Shown: positions 20,701-21,000 of the stretch, in pieces
Layout: each line of letters starts with the position of its first letter
How positions within the stretch are numbered: position 1 is the first letter of the stretch
Assembly (NCBI GenBank): GCA_009746045.1
Contig: RPFO01002226.1
Span: forward strand, 1-21,000
DNA length: 21,000 nucleotides
Source of the DNA: Mesostigma viride
Taxonomy: Eukaryota; Streptophyta; Mesostigmatophyceae; Mesostigmatales; Mesostigmataceae
Direction: 5' to 3'
Program-made: the position numbers and the translations under genes
Notes under the pieces: model-generated
The model's input: only the letters and a program-made list of their open reading frames with translations
Told to the model about the DNA's origin: nothing
Databases searched by the model: none

Positions 20701-21000
20701 TGTGCAGGGGGCGGATTTCGCTGTTTGCCCACATCAATGAAAGGATCAGCTTTTCCATTTCAATTGTCCACTGCCACCTGGGTGTCTGCACATGCATGGC
20801 TGAGACATATCTTGTATACTTCATATGAACGATTATTGAATATTTTTATCAATGGTCTGTAACCAGTGCAGGCCAGAAATCGGAATTATTATCGTACATG
20901 GGCCATTGATCTCCGACCTGGCATTCTTTCTGCCAATGTTGCTGCCCTGCAGGTCTGCTGGAACTCGGACGACCTCAGCATGCTGGCCGCCAACAGCCAG
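12549..21000 (+). CDS. COP1: COP1-type RING/coiled-coil/WD40 E3 ubiquitin ligase, 3' end beyond window
   Basis: Joined exons: 12549-12917, 13699-13779, 14729-14884, 15368-16122, 16728-17308, 18014-18256, 19079-19463, 19772-19882, 20395-20484, 20953 onward. All nine introns are GT..AG; introns 5 and 6 are phase 2 and the rest phase 0. The model gives about 940 residues: C3HC4 RING (~69-106), coiled coil (~150-225), long Gly/Ser/Ala-rich linker, WD40 propeller from ~640. The order and many short blocks ([45 protein letters not shown]) are those of COP1. Residues equivalent to Arabidopsis Lys422, Arg465 and Trp467, needed for binding Val-Pro peptides, are kept (about 697, 740, 742). COP1 acts with SPA proteins and CUL4-DDB1 in plants to ubiquitinate light-response transcription factors, mainly in the nucleus. 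Land-plant COP1 is about 675 residues, so this one is long, owing to its linker. Exon 4 needs a one-base frame correction near 15896-15905. The start is the first in-frame ATG after the upstream stop. Confidence 0.93.
13429..13455 (+). repeat. Decoy copy of the exon 2 acceptor and 5' edge
   Basis: CAG followed by CTGGTGTGCTGGGAACTCG (13432-13450) matches CTGGTGTGCCGCGAACTGG at 13699-13717 in 16 of 19 positions, and a pyrimidine tract precedes it. Spliced to exon 1 in phase 0 it would read LVCWELD and then TGA, an immediate stop. Confidence 0.75.
13532..13672 (+). repeat. (CCCCCTG)n array, ~20 units of 7 bp
   Basis: It is a near-perfect 7-bp tandem repeat with two CCGCCTG variants, 26 bp upstream of the exon 2 acceptor. 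It may serve as an unusually long C-rich polypyrimidine tract. Confidence 0.97.
13699..13779 (+). CDS. COP1: COP1 exon 2: RING to coiled-coil connector
   Basis: It has 27 codons, LVCRELEAQ...LKAAISE, between TTTCACAG and GTGAGC, phase 0 on both sides. Joined to exon 1 it gives [14 protein letters not shown], which lines up with the YPNFLLDKLLKK block that follows the RING in Arabidopsis COP1. Both edges have degenerate copies nearby in the introns (13429-13455 for the 5' edge; 13861 and 13947 for the 3' edge). Confidence 0.85.
13775..13965 (+). repeat. 86-bp repeat carrying copies of the exon 2 5' splice site
   Basis: Units start at 13775, 13861 and 13947 (the third truncated after about 19 bp). 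Each begins CC[G/A]AGGTGAGCGCTGCC, which in the first unit is the exon 2 end and donor. The ends of units 1 and 2 (CAGC[C/A]GCTGA[G/A]GACCAACACC) also resemble the last part of exon 2, CAGCAGCTAAAGGCAGCC. The intron therefore offers two extra GAG/AAG-GTGAGC donor sequences. Confidence 0.9.
13966..14609 (+). other. COP1 intron 2, unique part
   Basis: This is part of the 949-bp intron 2 (13780-14728). Several short open frames exist on both strands but none resembles COP1 or another family I recognise. Nothing else was seen. Confidence 0.6.
14610..14710 (+). repeat. 30-31-bp tandem repeat before the exon 3 acceptor
   Basis: Units begin TTGACACGCGCATGTTTCC at 14610, TTGATGCGCGCATGTTTCC at 14640 and TTGACACGTGCATGTTTCG at 14671, followed by a partial TGATGCGTGG. 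It ends about 20 bp before the exon 3 acceptor. Confidence 0.85.
14729..14884 (+). CDS. COP1: COP1 exon 3: first part of the coiled coil
   Basis: It has 52 codons, [20 protein letters not shown]...KQEAMDE, between CTCGCAG and GTGGGT, phase 0 on both sides. The charged, Leu-rich helix matches the coiled-coil start of COP1 (GCDVSIKEVDNLLTLL in Arabidopsis), the surface used for self-association and SPA binding in plants. Confidence 0.9.
15007..15129 (+). repeat. 14-bp tandem repeat in COP1 intron 3
   Basis: The unit CGTGGTCACTTGTC is perfect three times from 15007, then drifts (CGTGGTTACTTGTC, AGTGGTTACTTGTC, AGTGGTTACTGGTC and others) to about 15129. Intron 3 is 14885-15367. Near its start, TACTAGTGTACC also occurs twice, 19 bp apart, at about 14899 and 14918. 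Confidence 0.92.
15368..16122 (+). CDS. COP1: COP1 exon 4: end of coiled coil and low-complexity linker, with an apparent 1-nt frameshift
   Basis: It starts after GTGACAG with [20 protein letters not shown], matching the coiled-coil end of COP1. A Gln/Asn/Gly/Ser-rich linker follows. It must end KRRVLSQ before GTATGA at 16123, since [16 protein letters not shown] matches the RKKRIHAQFNDLQECY block of Arabidopsis. The opening frame (codons at 2 mod 3) runs on to a stop at 16186, whereas the ending frame (1 mod 3) is open only from 15880, after a TAG at 15877-15879. The exon is 755 nt while both flanking introns are phase 0, so one base appears missing. The likeliest site is the ten-G run at 15896-15905; seven-G runs at 15933-15939 and 15978-15984 are alternatives, as is a small unseen intron. 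Basic clusters ([15 protein letters not shown]) could serve in nuclear import. Confidence 0.78.
16322..16530 (+). repeat. 19-bp tandem repeat in COP1 intron 4, 11 units
   Basis: The unit CATACTTGTGCAAAATACT alternates with CATACTTGTGCAAAATATT and two CTTTTGC variants; the last units decay. Intron 4 is 16123-16727. Because 19 is 1 modulo 3 and the unit has no + strand stop, all three + frames are open and read the same 19-residue cycle. It is AT-rich against the GC-rich exons. Confidence 0.95.
16673..16691 (+). repeat. C19 homopolymer upstream of the exon 5 acceptor
   Basis: A run of 19 C lies in the pyrimidine-rich tract that ends at CCCCCAG (16727). It is probably part of a C-based polypyrimidine tract. 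The run length is unreliable in sequencing. Confidence 0.9.
16728..17308 (+). CDS. COP1: COP1 exon 5: linker and entry to the WD40 domain
   Basis: It starts [15 protein letters not shown] after CCCCCAG. An Ala/Ser/Pro/Gly-rich segment of about 120 residues follows, without recognisable domains. It ends [21 protein letters not shown], matching RLRVIAEIRHGDIFHSANIVSS of Arabidopsis, the first strand of the propeller. The last codon is split (AG, phase 2) before GTGGGT at 17309. The same frame stays open into the intron through a poly-Thr tract to a stop at 17583-17585, so retaining intron 5 would give a COP1 without its propeller. Confidence 0.9.
17343..17857 (+). repeat. Trinucleotide repeat block in COP1 intron 5
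   Basis: It opens with about 43 pure CAC/CCA triplets (17361-17492), passes through interrupted CCGTCACCG/CCGTCG repeats to about 17570, and continues as (ACT)n with GCT and CCA interruptions to about 17857. It begins only 34 bp after the exon 5 donor. The long poly-His, poly-Thr and poly-Val frames read from it are products of the repeat. Confidence 0.97.
17861..17875 (+). repeat. Two TTTAGGG units
   Basis: GTTTAGGGTTTAGGG directly follows the trinucleotide block. TTTAGGG is the telomere unit of most plants and many green algae. Two units are too few to claim a telomeric insertion. Confidence 0.5.
17891..17923 (+). repeat. Decoy copy of the exon 6 5' edge
   Basis: It matches 18018-18050 in 28 of 33 positions at an offset of 127 bp and reads [11 protein letters not shown] against [11 protein letters not shown]. 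Two of the five differences are silent third-position C/T changes. No AG sits where the true acceptor lies relative to the copy. Confidence 0.85.
18014..18256 (+). CDS. COP1: COP1 exon 6: first WD40 blades
   Basis: The first C completes the Ser codon from exon 5; the exon then reads [19 protein letters not shown] and ends [24 protein letters not shown] holds the Lys equivalent to Arabidopsis Lys422. The last codon is split (AG, phase 2) before GTAGGC at 18257. A diverged copy of its 5' end lies 127 bp upstream at 17891-17923. Confidence 0.95.
18636..18670 (+). repeat. Decoy copy of the exon 7 acceptor and 5' edge
   Basis: GATGGAGTTTGAAGAGCA at 18644-18661 matches 19085-19102 in 17 of 18 positions. 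It lies exactly 6 nt after a CACAG, the same spacing as at the real acceptor. Spliced to exon 6 it would keep phase and read [11 protein letters not shown] followed by TAA. Confidence 0.85.
18693..18860 (+). repeat. (CCCA)n tetranucleotide array, ~42 units
   Basis: It is a perfect CCCA repeat of about 168 bp in intron 6. The Pro-Thr-His and Trp-Val-Gly frames it creates on both strands are artefacts of the repeat. Confidence 0.98.
19079..19463 (+). CDS. COP1: COP1 exon 7: central WD40 blades
   Basis: It has 128 full codons plus the G finishing the split Arg, from [19 protein letters not shown] to [16 protein letters not shown]. Three WD units are visible, ending [17 protein letters not shown] and LRLWDV. 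HEKRVW carries the residues equivalent to Arg465 and Trp467 of Arabidopsis. The donor GTAAGT at 19464 is a consensus match. A short decoy of its start sits at 18636-18661. Confidence 0.96.
19464..19771 (+). other. COP1 intron 7
   Basis: It is 308 bp with a consensus donor GTAAGT and acceptor ATGCAG. This is the shortest intron seen and has no obvious repeat apart from a G9 run near its start. Confidence 0.88.
19772..19882 (+). CDS. COP1: COP1 exon 8: WD40 blade with the NEKNFVGL motif
   Basis: It has 37 codons, [18 protein letters not shown] through [11 protein letters not shown], between ATGCAG and GTACGC, phase 0 on both sides. [10 protein letters not shown] is highly characteristic of COP1. 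Fragments of its 3' end recur in intron 8 (19966-19988; 20086-20098). Confidence 0.94.
19883..20394 (+). other. COP1 intron 8, a mosaic of exon 8 and exon 9 edge copies
   Basis: It is 512 bp. GTCTACTACCAGGTACGCC at 19966 repeats the exon 8 end and donor (19871; 21 of 23 identical over 19966-19988). AGCTCATCATGCGG...GTAGGGT at 19923-19950 recurs at 20056-20083 (26 of 28). GAGACCAGCGAGG of exon 8 (19853) recurs at 20086. GCCAACAAC...AAGCCGCTCACCT (20296-20330) repeats the exon 9 acceptor and start (from 20384). Confidence 0.85.
20395..20484 (+). CDS. COP1: COP1 exon 9: late WD40 strand and acidic loop
   Basis: It has 30 codons, [11 protein letters not shown]...DQSHFISA, between CAACAACAG and GTGAGT, phase 0 on both sides. 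It matches the EITRPVTSHRF...YFISA segment of plant COP1, though with a shorter loop. The frame is also open upstream through a decoy copy at about 20296-20330, so an acceptor there (GACGCAG followed by CAGAAG) would give a longer in-frame variant. Confidence 0.85.
20485..20952 (+). other. COP1 intron 9 with exon 9 donor decoy and 25-bp repeat
   Basis: It is 468 bp. At 20511-20563, GACGGGCGAGAGAATGG followed by GACCAGTCGCAGTTCATCAG repeats the exon 9 3' end (20446-20492), but the GT donor is replaced by TTTGGAG. From 20620 a 25-bp unit, TGTGACATTGGTTTAGCTTC plus TTTGG, occurs three times with drift and breaks off at about 20704. The remainder to the acceptor CCCTGCAG is unremarkable. Confidence 0.85.
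20953..21000 (+). CDS. COP1: COP1 exon 10, start only
   Basis: After CCCTGCAG the window ends with 16 codons, [16 protein letters not shown]. Joined to exon 9 this gives HFISA-VCWNSDD, and the AANSQ block immediately precedes the GT-IKVL terminus in known COP1 proteins. Only a few tens of codons should be missing beyond the window. Confidence 0.92.

Overview
The window looks like nuclear DNA of a eukaryote, most likely a green-lineage alga. It holds most of one intron-rich, plant-type COP1 gene (RING, coiled coil, WD40 E3 ubiquitin ligase) on the + strand. Exons are GC-rich, introns are spliceosomal GT..AG, and introns and flanks are full of tandem repeats. The RING is closer to land-plant COP1 than to animal COP1, while parts of the WD40 domain ([14 protein letters not shown]) also recall animal COP1, which would fit an early-diverging green lineage. 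The organism assignment is inference.

Layout. Positions 1-9145 are one uninterrupted minisatellite of about 700 copies of a 13-bp unit (GAGGGCAAGGAAT and variants), running off the left edge. I see no gene in it. The very long antisense open frames there arise because the unit has no stop in any minus-strand frame and its length is 1 modulo 3. Positions 9146-12548 are mostly non-coding: a 14-bp repeat, a roughly 200-bp imperfect tandem duplication, and one possible minus-strand exon fragment with a WD40-like motif (about 10669-10935). Positions 12549-21000 are COP1: ten exons seen, the last cut by the window edge, nine introns.

The reconstructed partial COP1 protein is about 940 residues: RING at about 69-106, coiled coil at about 150-225, a long Gly/Ser/Ala-rich linker (about 225-620), then the WD40 propeller from about 640. 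The pieces join in correct phase at every junction. The one exception is exon 4, which is 755 nt where 756 is needed; the frame changes near a run of ten G. COP1 is known to form E3 complexes that target transcription factors for ubiquitination, in plants under light control.

The most unusual observation is that the introns carry degenerate copies of the adjoining exon edges, splice sites included. This is seen at the 5' edges of exons 2, 6, 7 and 9 and at the 3' edges of exons 2, 8 and 9. Two of the decoy acceptors keep the phase of the real one and run into an early stop, so they could act as poison exons. Together with simple repeats in most introns and the 9-kb array, this indicates a locus shaped by local tandem duplication at every scale from 4 bp to kilobases. 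The first 2.2 kb also looks like an error-rich second copy of 6.4-8.55 kb, which raises the question of assembly quality at the left edge.
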